In this document: positions 54,928 through 63,469 of the stretch, one piece after another
Layout of the letters: the number at the start of each line of letters is the position of its first letter
Position numbering within the stretch: position 1 is the stretch's first letter
Source of the DNA: Aquimarina mycalae
GTDB taxonomy: Bacteria > Bacteroidota > Bacteroidia > Flavobacteriales > Flavobacteriaceae
Reading direction: 5' to 3'
DNA length: 64,000 nucleotides
Assembly: GCF_029906345.1 (NCBI RefSeq)
Contig: NZ_JARYGY010000004.1
Coordinates: 1 to 64,000 of the forward strand
Position numbers and translations under genes: made by a program
The notes under the pieces: model-generated
Told to the model about the DNA's origin: nothing
The model's database searches: none
The model's input: only the letters and a program-made list of their open reading frames with translations

Positions 54928-55632
54928 ATGGAATTTATAGAAAAACATAAAGCATTAATTATCACATCATTGTTGATGGGGATTTTTGTACTAGGTCTCT
55001 ATAATATCAATATGATCAACAGAAAAAAAGAGCAGTCTGAAATATTGATGGAGATCCCTGAAGAGTTGATGGAAGAACTTACAAAAGAACAAGAAGAAGA
55101 ACCTCAACCAGAAGAAGACAGACAGCTTATTGCTTCTAAAAGAACGCACAATGCTTTTAATGAAGATTTTGAAGATCATGATGATATAGAACAAAGAATT
55201 AAATCATTAACAGAAAGCCCTGAAGCTACAGAACAAACTTCTGACAATAATCCGATGACCGAAGGTCAAGAAGCTATTAATGAAGAGATTATTAACGAAG
55301 AAGTTAAAGAGGCTAAAAAAGATGAGAAACCAATTTCTGAAGAGGTCAATAATAGACATAGTTCTGTCACTTTTACATTAAAAGGAAGAGAAAAGAAAGA
55401 CATCCCAAATCCTATCTATACCTGTAATGGTAGTGGGAAAGTTGTAGTTAAAATAGAAGTCAATCAAAACGGATATGTTACAGATGCTAAGATTGATAAA
55501 AAGAAATCCTCAACAAGAAATGAGTGTCTTTTTGACAATGCATTAGATTATGCTCAGGACGCTTTATTCTCATCATCTGATCTAAAAGAACAAAAAGGTT
55601 TTATTACGTATTATTTTAACTACGGAGGTTAA
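54928..55632 (+). CDS. TonB-like single-pass protein with acidic linker
   Basis: A 234-residue protein with an N-terminal transmembrane anchor (about 11-28), a long Glu-rich linker (about 35-150), and a C-terminal domain (about 155-234) with NPIYTCNGSGKVVVKIEVNQNGYVTDAKI, resembling the C-terminus of TonB/TolA-type periplasmic proteins. No proline-rich TonB stretch is seen, so an energy-transducing role is not certain. It is 33 bp after truB and ends just before the convergent thioredoxin-like gene. Confidence 0.65.
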   Translation: MEFIEKHKALIITSLLMGIFVLGLYNINMINRKKEQSEILMEIPEELMEELTKEQEEEPQPEEDRQLIASKRTHNAFNEDFEDHDDIEQRIKSLTESPEATEQTSDNNPMTEGQEAINEEIINEEVKEAKKDEKPISEEVNNRHSSVTFTLKGREKKDIPNPIYTCNGSGKVVVKIEVNQNGYVTDAKIDKKKSSTRNECLFDNALDYAQDALFSSSDLKEQKGFITYYFNYGG

Positions 55633-55637
55633 CTTAT

Positions 55638-56252
55638 TTATAACAGATTTAATAGATCTTCTGCAATATTAACACCCTTATCTTTATTATACCACACCTG
55701 AAGATCCTCTTTAAATTGTGGATCAAGACTTCCATGTGCTGCTTTATAATCATTTACCATTTTTGTAGCAACTGATGGCCTTGGTCCCCAAGAATCAACT
55801 ACTTCCTTATTCTGTTTGTTATAAGCAATCAGTTTAGGTATCGACTTCCCTCCATTAGTAAGAAAATTATTCATCAACTCATCATGATCATCTCTAGAAA
55901 TAATTCTTAGGTCAATTCCATCATTCATTTCTGAAAGCTTATTAATTACTGGCAAAGACTGTGCTGCATCACCACACCATCCTTCTGTCAACACTAACCA
56001 AGTAATATCTGTAGTAGCGTTAGAAAAAGCCTCCTTAATAGATTCATCAATTTTTAATGTCTTATCAAGACGTTTCATTCTACGATCATTTAGCATACTA
56101 TAATTGGTAAGTGCTTCTGACTGCTCATGACCTGTTGATTTTCCTTCGATTAATAAATCTTTAACCAAAGTTTTATATTCTTGATAAGTATATGAATTAC
56201 TTATTCCTTCGTCTATTAACTGGTCTATCGTCATTGGTGATGTTGTTTCCAT
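55638..56252 (-). CDS. Thioredoxin-family protein
   Basis: A 204-residue cytoplasmic protein with a thioredoxin-like fold. The active-site region reads LTEGWCGDAAQSLPVINKL with a single Cys in place of the usual C-x-x-C, and the cis-proline region is SIPKLIAY. Single-Cys thioredoxin-like proteins of this kind are common in flavobacteria, with no known role. Its start codon lies 10 bp from the possible upstream frame of the divergent Tag gene. Confidence 0.75.
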   Translation of the reverse strand: METTSPMTIDQLIDEGISNSYTYQEYKTLVKDLLIEGKSTGHEQSEALTNYSMLNDRRMKRLDKTLKIDESIKEAFSNATTDITWLVLTEGWCGDAAQSLPVINKLSEMNDGIDLRIISRDDHDELMNNFLTNGGKSIPKLIAYNKQNKEVVDSWGPRPSVATKMVNDYKAAHGSLDPQFKEDLQVWYNKDKGVNIAEDLLNLL

Positions 56253-56354
56253 AATTTTTTATTGTTAACATATAGGACGGTATGTATTGTTAAAACTTAC
56301 AAACCAAAATTCAATACTAATGTAATATCTTTATACTTCGAAAAATATTATTTC

Positions 56355-56918
56355 ATGGAAAAACACAAGTGTGGATGGTGTATTGGTGATTCTTTGTACG
56401 AATCCTATCACGATAAGGAATGGGGAGTACCATTACATGATGAGCAACTTTTATTTGAATTTTTAGTGTTAGAAACTTTTCAAGCAGGACTAAGCTGGAT
56501 TACCATTCTTCGTAAACGAGAGAATTTCAGAATAGCTTTTGATAATTTTGACTATAAAATTGTTGCCAAATACAATGAAGACAAGAAGCAGGAACTACTT
56601 CAAAATGCTGGGATTATTCGTAATAAACTTAAAGTAAATGCCGCGATAACCAATGCGCAAAATTTCATGAAAATTCAAGAAGAGTTTGGAAGCTTTGATT
56701 CGTATATTTGGGGGTTTGTACACGGAAAACCAATTGTCAATACTTGGAAACATCATAAAGAATGTCCTGCTAATACAGATATCTCAGATCAAATCAGTAA
56801 AGATCTAAAAAAACGCGGTTTTAAGTTTGTAGGATCTACTGTGATCTATGCATTTATGCAAGCTATTGGGATGGTTAATGATCACACAATACACTGTTTT
56901 AGATATCAAGAGGTCTAA
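56355..56918 (+). CDS. tag: DNA-3-methyladenine glycosylase I
   Basis: A 187-residue base-excision enzyme of the Tag family. It begins KCGWC (zinc-binding Cys) and has YHDKEWGVPLHDEQLLFEFLVLETFQAGLSWITILRKRENFR (about 17-59) and the C-terminal MVNDHTIHCFRY (zinc-binding His and Cys). It removes 3-methyladenine. The ATG at 56355 (MEKHKCGWC) is preferred; the open frame extends upstream into the intergenic region. Confidence 0.92.
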   Translation: MEKHKCGWCIGDSLYESYHDKEWGVPLHDEQLLFEFLVLETFQAGLSWITILRKRENFRIAFDNFDYKIVAKYNEDKKQELLQNAGIIRNKLKVNAAITNAQNFMKIQEEFGSFDSYIWGFVHGKPIVNTWKHHKECPANTDISDQISKDLKKRGFKFVGSTVIYAFMQAIGMVNDHTIHCFRYQEV

Positions 56919-56920
56919 AT

Positions 56921-57574
56921 TTATATTTTTACTCCATATGATAAGTCTCCTGCATCTCCCAAACCAGGAATAATATACCCTCTACTGCTTAATTCTGGAT
57001 CAATAGCGGCAATCCACAAATGTGTATTTTCAGGAAAAACATCTTTAATATACTCAACTCCTTCTGTGGAACCAATAACAGAAAGGATATGAACTTGCTT
57101 AGGATTCCCATGTGTTTGCAGCGCTTTAATCGTATTTTCTAAGGTTTTACCTGTAGCAAGCATTGGATCCACTAATAGCAATATTTTATCTTCTACAGAA
57201 GGTGAAGCCAAATAGTTCACAATCACTTCAAAATCATCTTCATTATTTGGATGATTCCTATACGCGGCTATAAAAGCATTTTCTGCAGCATCAAAATAGT
57301 TTAGTAATCCTTGATGTAGTGGTAAGCCAGCTCGTAAAATGGAACAAAGAACCAATTCTTTTTCTGGTACTAAAATCTCTTTGGTACCTAAAGGAGTTTG
57401 AATAGTTTTAGATTTATATTCCAGAGTTTTGCTTAATTCATACCCTAAAACCTCTCCAATACGTTCTATATTTCTTCTAAAACGCATTGCATCTTTTTGT
57501 ATACTGACATCTCTTATTTCGCTAATAAATTGATTCAAAATAGAGTTTTCAGTTTCAAGGTTATGAATGATCAT
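56921..57574 (-). CDS. upp: Uracil phosphoribosyltransferase
   Basis: A 217-residue pyrimidine-salvage enzyme that makes UMP from uracil and PRPP. The PRPP-binding motif VDPMLATGKTLENTI (about 135-149) and ILRAGLPLHQGLLNY are present, and the C-terminus PGLGDAGDLSYG binds uracil. It ends 2 bp from the convergent tag gene and follows aat on the same strand by 26 bp. Confidence 0.92.
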   Translation of the reverse strand: MIIHNLETENSILNQFISEIRDVSIQKDAMRFRRNIERIGEVLGYELSKTLEYKSKTIQTPLGTKEILVPEKELVLCSILRAGLPLHQGLLNYFDAAENAFIAAYRNHPNNEDDFEVIVNYLASPSVEDKILLLVDPMLATGKTLENTIKALQTHGNPKQVHILSVIGSTEGVEYIKDVFPENTHLWIAAIDPELSSRGYIIPGLGDAGDLSYGVKI

Positions 57575-57600
57575 AATGGTTATATTTAGTAGTGGTAAAA

Positions 57601-58239
57601 CTACTTCAAATATTCCATAAATTCGTTTCTAGAAATTTCTTTCGCGCCTAAACTTGCTAAATGATTTGTATATACCTGGCAATCTACAACATTAACTCCT
57701 TTGTGTTGTAAAACTTCAATTAACTTAATGAACCCATATTTAGAAGCATTACTCACATTAGTAAACATACTTTCTCCGCAAAACACTTTTTTATCTTCTA
57801 GCCAAATACCATATAAACCACCAGCTAATTCTCCTTCTTTCCACACTTCTACAGAAATAGCATATCCCAGCTCATGTAGTTTTGTATAGGCATTTTGCAT
57901 ATCTGATGTGATCCAAGTACCATATTGATCAACACGATTTGCTGTAGCACAAGATTGAATCACAGTTTTAAATTCTTTATTAAAGGTTACGTCAAAATGA
58001 TTTTTCCGAATCAATTGTCGCATACTTTTACTTATTTTAAGATCTTCTGGAAATAACACCATTCTTGGATCTGGACTAAACCACAAAATAGGTTGATCCT
58101 CATCATACCACGGAAAAATTCCGCTAGCATATGCCGTAAGTAATCTAGGTACAGAAAGATCTCCTCCTATAGCTAACAATCCATCCTCATCAGCAATAGA
58201 TACAGGCGGGAAATTTATGGTGTCATTAAGTATGTACAA
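57601..58239 (-). CDS. aat: Leucyl/phenylalanyl-tRNA--protein transferase
   Basis: A 212-residue Aat enzyme that adds Leu or Phe to N-terminal Arg or Lys of proteins, marking them for ClpAP degradation. Motifs: FPPVSIADEDGLLAIGGDLS (about 10-29), GIFPWYDEDQPILWFSPDPRMVLFP and ELAGGLYGIWL. The start is a TTG at 58239; no ATG is available at the family-typical position. Confidence 0.92.
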   Translation of the reverse strand: MYILNDTINFPPVSIADEDGLLAIGGDLSVPRLLTAYASGIFPWYDEDQPILWFSPDPRMVLFPEDLKISKSMRQLIRKNHFDVTFNKEFKTVIQSCATANRVDQYGTWITSDMQNAYTKLHELGYAISVEVWKEGELAGGLYGIWLEDKKVFCGESMFTNVSNASKYGFIKLIEVLQHKGVNVVDCQVYTNHLASLGAKEISRNEFMEYLK

Positions 58240-58395
58240 AACCGAACACTAAATTGTTTCTACAACGTTAAATATCAATTAGTTGTTTGAATTGACCAAA
58301 AAAATCGCAATATTTGTTAGAACCTTTTAAGATAAATTTTGTTCATCATTGCTTTTTTGAGTTTTATTAAAAGGTTAACCTAAAACCACAATATG

Positions 58396-58427
58396 AAAAG
58401 TCCGATACTTATGTATCGGACTTTTTA
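58396..58427. terminator. Rho-independent terminator between DUF3127 and aat
   Basis: A perfect 13-bp stem (58396-58408 with 58413-58425, loop TTAT) with GTCCGATAC core, A-run before and T-run after. Only minus-strand genes flank it, so it most likely ends the flavin reductase-DUF3127 transcript. Confidence 0.85.
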
Positions 58428-58478
58428 CTTTTACACCTCAACAAGCAAAGTGTTATATTATCTATAATATCGTTTTAA

Positions 58479-58853
58479 TTAAAACGGTAAATCATCGTGA
58501 TCTTCTTCTTTTAAATCTGTTGCAGGCTCAAAAGCATCTGCTGGAGGCACTTGTGAAGGACCAGAAGGAGCTGCTACTTGTAAATTTTCTATTCTCCATC
58601 CTTGGATTGAATTAAAATATTTAGTCTCTCCTTGCGGGTTTACCCACTCGCGTCCTCTTAAATTGATGCTTATTTTTACATCTTGACCTACTTGAAAGTT
58701 GTTTAATAAATCACACTTATCCTGAACAAACTCGACCATTATATGTTGTGGATATTGCTCTTCTGTAGTAACAACTATCTCACGTTTTCTGAAACCATTG
58801 TTTCCAAAAGTTTGTGTCTCACCGACCATTTTTACTTTACCTTGTACTTCCAT
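58479..58853 (-). CDS. DUF3127 OB-fold protein
   Basis: A 124-residue protein of the DUF3127 family, found in Bacteroidetes: GKVKMVGETQTFGNNGFRKREIVVTTEEQYPQHIMVEF (about 5-42) and ISINLRGREWVNPQGETKYFNSIQGWRIENL. The layout, including an acidic C-terminal tail ending DDLPF, resembles single-stranded DNA-binding proteins; DNA binding is an inference. It begins 8 bp after the flavin reductase gene. Confidence 0.85.
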   Translation of the reverse strand: MEVQGKVKMVGETQTFGNNGFRKREIVVTTEEQYPQHIMVEFVQDKCDLLNNFQVGQDVKISINLRGREWVNPQGETKYFNSIQGWRIENLQVAAPSGPSQVPPADAFEPATDLKEEDHDDLPF

Positions 58854-58861
58854 TTTTTTTA

Positions 58862-59737
58862 TTATTGTATTGCTGCTAAAATATTCCAGGCAGTATTAAT
58901 ATCATCCATATCCAAATACTGCTTTGCAAATTTATGAATTTCTATTAGGTTAGCATCCTGAATTTTATCTTGAATTTTACTATTGTTATTAACAAAGGTT
59001 TGTGCATCTGTATTTGCAGGTATTCTTTCTATATTACCTAACTTCCCTAAGTCATTTCCAGTAAACACCGAACTGTTCTGGATACTTTTGGGTAACGAAT
59101 CCACTCCTATACCAATGGAACTTAATGGTTTTGGTACTTCAAACATTCCCATATTTGCTCTCGAATACCAATTTCCTCCCATACGAGCAACCTGATCTAT
59201 TTTATGTTGATCAATTTTACCATCATCATCCAGTACTTCTTTCTTAACGTGCATTAGTAACACTTCACAAATAATAAGGTTCCCAGCTCCTCCTTCTTCT
59301 CCCATAGGCACTATTTGATTCACCTTACATTCGAATTGCACGGGCGCTTCTTTTACTCTAAAAGCTTTTATCTTTTCTGAAGCAACCATGGTTAAACCTG
59401 ATTTTTCAAATTCATTAACTCCTTCAGGATACTCGGTACTAGATAAAGACATTTGTTGTACTATATCATAATTAACAATATTAATTACAACTTCTTTTGT
59501 AGCAATTGCATTATCAAGTGTATGTTTAGTCGTATTATCTCTTACTCTTCTTGCTGGCGAAAAAATAAGAATAGGTGGATTAGCACTAAACACATTAAAA
59601 AAACTAAAAGGAGAAAGGTTGGGGTTTCCTTCTGCATCTATAGTACTGGCAAATGCTATAGGTCTTGGTCCTATAGCACCTAGCATCATTCCATGTAATT
59701 TTCCTGTGGAAACTTTTAAGGGGTCTATACTGATCAT
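58862..59737 (-). CDS. Flavin reductase family protein
   Basis: A 291-residue FMN-binding oxidoreductase-type protein. MMLGAIGPRPIAFASTIDAEGNPNLSPFSFFNVFSANPPILIFSPA (about 17-62) is the split-barrel flavin-binding segment. It probably supplies reduced flavin or acts as a general reductase. The C-terminal extension beyond the usual 200 residues is helical and includes many Asn/Gln. First gene of an operon with DUF3127. Confidence 0.82.
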   Translation of the reverse strand: MISIDPLKVSTGKLHGMMLGAIGPRPIAFASTIDAEGNPNLSPFSFFNVFSANPPILIFSPARRVRDNTTKHTLDNAIATKEVVINIVNYDIVQQMSLSSTEYPEGVNEFEKSGLTMVASEKIKAFRVKEAPVQFECKVNQIVPMGEEGGAGNLIICEVLLMHVKKEVLDDDGKIDQHKIDQVARMGGNWYSRANMGMFEVPKPLSSIGIGVDSLPKSIQNSSVFTGNDLGKLGNIERIPANTDAQTFVNNNSKIQDKIQDANLIEIHKFAKQYLDMDDINTAWNILAAIQ

Positions 59738-59876
59738 ACGTTATTATTATATCAAACAAAGATAATTAAAGTTTAATCCTTAATATGCATTGTTTATTTG
59801 GTTTTACTTACCTTGTATTAACAATAAAATCGTATTAAAACGTTTATATTTAGGATTTAGTTAACGTATCTTTTGT

Positions 59877-61082
59877 ATGAATTTTTCCGACGAGCGAAAT
59901 CTGGCTAGTTATTTTATAATATTTGCAGTTCTGGTAATTACTGGTCTTGTGCTTTGGAACACTTCTCTTTTTTTACAGCGATTAAAAAAGGATGAAACGA
60001 TCAAAACGCAGGTCTGGGCACAATCCTTTAAAGCATTAAGTAGCTCTGGTATAGATGTATCAAATGATATTAATGATGATTATTTAGAATTATCTCGTAT
60101 CATCAATAGCACTAATAATACTATTCCTATTATAATTACTAATTCTGAAGGTGATTTTATAAAAAATCCTTCTGGAGAAATCAATATTCAGGATACTACT
60201 TTAAATTTACCTGAAGATATTACAGAAGAGGAATTACCAGAGTATCTTGAACAAATGAAGTCGGAGAATGAGCCAATCGCTTTGGATCTAAAAGGTACAG
60301 TGCAATATGTTTATTATGGAAATTCTTCTATTCTACAAAAGTTAAAATACTACCCTATTGCTATTGCCTTAATCATTTTTTTACTGATTGGCGTTATTTA
60401 TTTCTTTTTCACCACTTCTAAAGCAAGTGAACAAAATAAGTTATGGGCTGGTATGGCAAAAGAAACAGCACATCAAATCGGAACACCTCTATCATCTTTA
60501 GTGGGTTGGAACGAAATTCTAAAGGTAGAAAATGTAAATCCAGAGTACATTATTGAAATAGAAAAAGATATCTCGAGATTAAAAGTGATTACAGAACGTT
60601 TTTCTAAAATAGGTTCTATTCCTAAATTAGAGAAATTAGATATTGTAGCAGAAACTAAAAATGCATATACCTATTTACAATCCAGAAGTTCTAAATTAAT
60701 TAACTTTTCGCTTAGCTTACCAGAAGAGTTTATTCCTGTCGATCTAAACTCTCAATTATATAGCTGGACTATAGAAAACCTTGTGAAAAATGCAATTGAT
60801 GCAATGCGAGGTAAAGGGGATTTGAATGTTGAACTTACACAAGATGCAAAACGAGTATTTATTAAAATTACAGATACTGGTAAAGGAGTCCCAAAAAGTA
60901 AGTTTACCAAAATTTTTGAACCTGGCTACACTTCCAAAACAAGAGGATGGGGATTAGGGCTTTCTCTTGCTAAAAGGATCATTGAAGATTATCATTCTGG
61001 AAAAATTAAAGTCCTTAAATCCGAAATGGGTAAAGGCACTACTTTTCAGATTACGTTAAGTAAATCTGAGACTTCTTTATAA
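59877..61082 (+). CDS. Sensor histidine kinase with unusual H-box
   Basis: A 401-residue inner-membrane kinase. Transmembrane segments at about 12-32 and 160-179 enclose a periplasmic sensing domain of about 125 residues. The H-box is AKETAHQIGTPLSSLVGW with His199 (H-Q-x-G-T-P in place of the common H-E-x-x-T-P). The HATPase domain has NLVKNAIDAMRG, DTGKGVPKSKF and GWGLGLSLAKRI. No response regulator is adjacent, so it is an orphan here. Confidence 0.87.
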   Translation: MNFSDERNLASYFIIFAVLVITGLVLWNTSLFLQRLKKDETIKTQVWAQSFKALSSSGIDVSNDINDDYLELSRIINSTNNTIPIIITNSEGDFIKNPSGEINIQDTTLNLPEDITEEELPEYLEQMKSENEPIALDLKGTVQYVYYGNSSILQKLKYYPIAIALIIFLLIGVIYFFFTTSKASEQNKLWAGMAKETAHQIGTPLSSLVGWNEILKVENVNPEYIIEIEKDISRLKVITERFSKIGSIPKLEKLDIVAETKNAYTYLQSRSSKLINFSLSLPEEFIPVDLNSQLYSWTIENLVKNAIDAMRGKGDLNVELTQDAKRVFIKITDTGKGVPKSKFTKIFEPGYTSKTRGWGLGLSLAKRIIEDYHSGKIKVLKSEMGKGTTFQITLSKSETSL

Positions 61083-61124
61083 CATAATTATCTTCTAAAC
61101 GTTATATATTCTAAAATAAGCAAC

Positions 61125-61487
61125 GTGAAAACCGAGTATATTGTTTTAAAAGAAACGATCCTTAACAACAACTGTCCAGAATGCTATTCTACAGAAAGTC
61201 TCACACTATCGTTTAAGCAAAAAAAATTACTGAATAACTTTTTTGTCAAAACCAAAGGAGAAGTTATTGAAAGTATGAATTGTAAAAAGTGTGAAACAAT
61301 CATATTTCCAGGACGCTGGACAGATGATATCGAACGTGTATATGATTATCACAAAAAAACAATCAGCGCTACGCCTACATCTATTAAATTTACAGGACTC
61401 TTTTATGTAATGTTATTATTATCCTTGTTAATACTGGCAACATTATACACTTACCTATTTCATCAAGAAGTTTTTATGCAGCTGTAG
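61125..61487 (+). CDS. Small membrane protein with zinc-ribbon-like cysteines
   Basis: A 120-residue protein with two C-x-x-C pairs (NCPECYS at about 15-21 and NCKKCET at about 52-58), like a zinc ribbon, and a C-terminal transmembrane segment (about 92-112). The family is not recognised. Start is GTG at 61125. It follows the histidine kinase by 42 bp, so they may be co-transcribed. Confidence 0.65.
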   Translation: MKTEYIVLKETILNNNCPECYSTESLTLSFKQKKLLNNFFVKTKGEVIESMNCKKCETIIFPGRWTDDIERVYDYHKKTISATPTSIKFTGLFYVMLLLSLLILATLYTYLFHQEVFMQL

Positions 61488-61490
61488 GCC

Positions 61491-61904
61491 TTATACATAT
61501 TTGTTCATAGTTTCTCGCAATTCATCAGAAATCTTAAACGTTTTATTGGTGTTAAAATCGAAACAAACTGCAATATCATGTCCTATTGCACATAACTTGT
61601 TATCATCGTTGTATAACTCATGATATAATCCAAAACTAGAGTTCTTTATAAATTCTACTCTTGTTTTTATAAGTACGTTCCCTGGATAAAATAAAGGGTT
61701 TTTAAAATCACACTTAGTAGAGACCAGCATTGGTCCTTTCTTGGTTTCTGTATGCAATATAGCTAATCCTGATACTTCCCAAAACTGAACACGTGCACTT
61801 TGCATATACTTCATGAAATTAACATTATTTACATGTTGATATGTGTCCATCTCACTCCAATCAATCCTTAACTGTAGCGATAATTTAAAATCTGAAGTAT
61901 TCAT
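61491..61904 (-). CDS. Acyl-CoA thioesterase, 4HBT (YbgC/FcbC-like) family
   Basis: A 137-residue hot-dog-fold protein. The motif RIDWSEMDTYQHVNNVNFMKYMQSAR (about 13-38) contains the catalytic Asp/His region of 4-hydroxybenzoyl-CoA-type thioesterases. It likely hydrolyses an acyl-CoA in the cytoplasm. It starts 2 bp after the HIT-protein stop codon, so the two are co-transcribed. Confidence 0.85.
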   Translation of the reverse strand: MNTSDFKLSLQLRIDWSEMDTYQHVNNVNFMKYMQSARVQFWEVSGLAILHTETKKGPMLVSTKCDFKNPLFYPGNVLIKTRVEFIKNSSFGLYHELYNDDNKLCAIGHDIAVCFDFNTNKTFKISDELRETMNKYV

Positions 61905-61906
61905 TT

Positions 61907-62296
61907 TTACAAATTCGATTGAATCTTAGTAGCTAACTCTTTAAATTCTTCGACTGATAAAGATACCTTATGTTGAAATGTCATTTCTTTCATATCATTT
62001 AAAGGTATTAAATGTACGTGTACATGAGGCACTTCTAATCCCACAACAGCAACTCCTACACGCTTACAAGGAACAGATTTCTCTAATGCTTTAGCAACTT
62101 CACGAGAGAAACGCATAAGTTCTATATAGGTTTCTTCATCAAGGTCAAATATTTTATTTTCTTCCTTTTTTGGAATACACAAAGTATGCCCTACAGCATT
62201 CGGATTTATATCTAAAAAAGCATAAAAATTATCATTCTCGGCAACTTTATAGGAGGGTATTTCGCCATGAACGATTTTAGTGAACAGGGTAGACAT
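61907..62296 (-). CDS. HIT-family nucleotide-binding protein
   Basis: A 129-residue histidine-triad protein. It begins STLFTKIVHGEIPSYKVAENDNFYAFLDINPN, and the catalytic H-x-H-x-H motif is HVHVHLIPL (about 98-106). Members hydrolyse nucleotide phosphoramidates or related compounds. It lies in an operon with the thioesterase gene. Confidence 0.9.
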   Translation of the reverse strand: MSTLFTKIVHGEIPSYKVAENDNFYAFLDINPNAVGHTLCIPKKEENKIFDLDEETYIELMRFSREVAKALEKSVPCKRVGVAVVGLEVPHVHVHLIPLNDMKEMTFQHKVSLSVEEFKELATKIQSNL

Positions 62297-62362
62297 TCAT
62301 TAAAATTTTTGTTGGTTTATCGTTACGAAATATAGGGTATTTTTGCCAAAAACAACAGCATA

Positions 62363-62400
62363 AAAAAACCTTTCTTACAATATTTAGAAAGGTTTTTTTA
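62363..62400 (-). terminator. Rho-independent terminator after greA
   Basis: A 13-bp stem (62363-62375 with 62386-62398) with CCTTTCT core and an approximately 10-nt loop, A-run on the left and T-run on the right. It lies between greA and the HIT gene, both on the minus strand, about 15 bp beyond the greA stop codon. Confidence 0.82.
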
Positions 62401-62415
62401 TTTATGAAGAAGATA

Positions 62416-62892
62416 TTACTCTCTTGTAATTTCGATTATATCGAATTTCATAATTCCATTAGGAACCTGAATTTCTGCAACGTCACCTACAGTTTTACCT
62501 AAAAGGCCTTTGCCAATAGGAGAATCCACTGATATTTTTCCTGTTTTAAGATCGGCTTCACTCTGTGCTACCAACTTATAAGTCATCTGCGCACCATTGG
62601 TTTGGTTTTTTATTTTCACTGTAGAGTGTATTAAGGCTTTTGAGGTATCTAATTGAGATTCATCAATTAAACGTGCTCCTGACAAGGTCTCTTCTAATTT
62701 AGAAATTCTCATTTCTAACAATCCTTGCGCCTCTTTTGCCGCATCATACTCAGCATTTTCACTTAAATCTCCTTTATCACGGGCTTCTGCAATTGCCTGT
62801 GATGCCTTTGGTCTCTCTATATCCTTAAGATTATTTAACTCGTCTCTTAATTTTTTTAGCCCTTCTGCAGTGTAATAAGATACTTTGCTCAT
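62416..62892 (-). CDS. greA: Transcription elongation factor GreA
   Basis: A 158-residue factor that rescues backtracked RNA polymerase by stimulating RNA cleavage. The N-terminal coiled-coil (about 1-75) contains ARDKGDLSENAEYDAAKEAQ, with the acidic tip residues; the C-terminal FKBP-like domain ends VGDVAEIQVPNGIMKFDIIEI. Full length. Single gene. Confidence 0.95.
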   Translation of the reverse strand: MSKVSYYTAEGLKKLRDELNNLKDIERPKASQAIAEARDKGDLSENAEYDAAKEAQGLLEMRISKLEETLSGARLIDESQLDTSKALIHSTVKIKNQTNGAQMTYKLVAQSEADLKTGKISVDSPIGKGLLGKTVGDVAEIQVPNGIMKFDIIEITRE

Positions 62893-63034
62893 AACTTCAT
62901 CGTTTATATAAATACAAAAAATCCCATAGATATGGGACTTTAACTATAAACAAATATAATAAAAAATAATACGGAATCACATTTTTCCCTAATTTGGTCC
63001 TTTAAAAAAAAAGCTTCTTTTAATACTAGAAAAA

Positions 63035-63469
63035 ATGAAAAAAATCGCAATACTATTTTTCATCTCACTACTAACATTTTCATGTAGCAGTGATGATAGC
63101 CGTAATAATAACCCTAATCTTCCGTCTATTGGTTTTAATCATACCATAAATCTGGATCTACCACAATTTAACAGCCTTGATTTTCCTAATAATAGTGAAG
63201 TCATTACAACAGATGGTGTAGGAATTAAAGGAGTAATTATTTTTAATGTAGATAATACATTGTATTCGGCTTTTGAGTTGAGTGATCCTAATATTGCACC
63301 CAGTAGCTGTTCTGCACTTAGTGTAAATGGTATACGTGCGGAGTCGAATTGTGGTAATGACAATGCTTATGAGATAATAAATGGCCAACAATTAGAAGGT
63401 GAAGGAGGATATCCTCTATTACGCTATCAAATTAGACGAGAAGGAAACACACTGTTTATATCTAATTAA
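63035..63469 (+). CDS. Small lipoprotein with Rieske-like beta fold, no cluster ligands
   Basis: A 144-residue lipoprotein with lipobox TFSC (Cys17) and acidic SSDD after it, suggesting surface export. The rest (about 30-144) has SAFELSDPNIAPSSCSAL and GQQLEGEGGYPLLRYQIRREGNTLFIS, a pattern I associate with a Rieske-like beta-fold family of flavobacteria, but the C-x-H / C-x-x-H cluster motifs are missing. Function unknown. Its stop overlaps the convergent MoeB-like gene by 4 bp. Confidence 0.65.
   Translation: MKKIAILFFISLLTFSCSSDDSRNNNPNLPSIGFNHTINLDLPQFNSLDFPNNSEVITTDGVGIKGVIIFNVDNTLYSAFELSDPNIAPSSCSALSVNGIRAESNCGNDNAYEIINGQQLEGEGGYPLLRYQIRREGNTLFISN

Noticed and set aside
56263..56300. 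TGTTA pair upstream of tag as another Pho box
   Set aside because: The two TGTTA sequences are about 25 nt apart, not in 11-nt phase, and there is no phosphate-related gene.
63139..63391. Minus-strand open frames inside the small lipoprotein gene
   Set aside because: They overlap a lipoprotein with a good signal peptide and have no protein features of their own.
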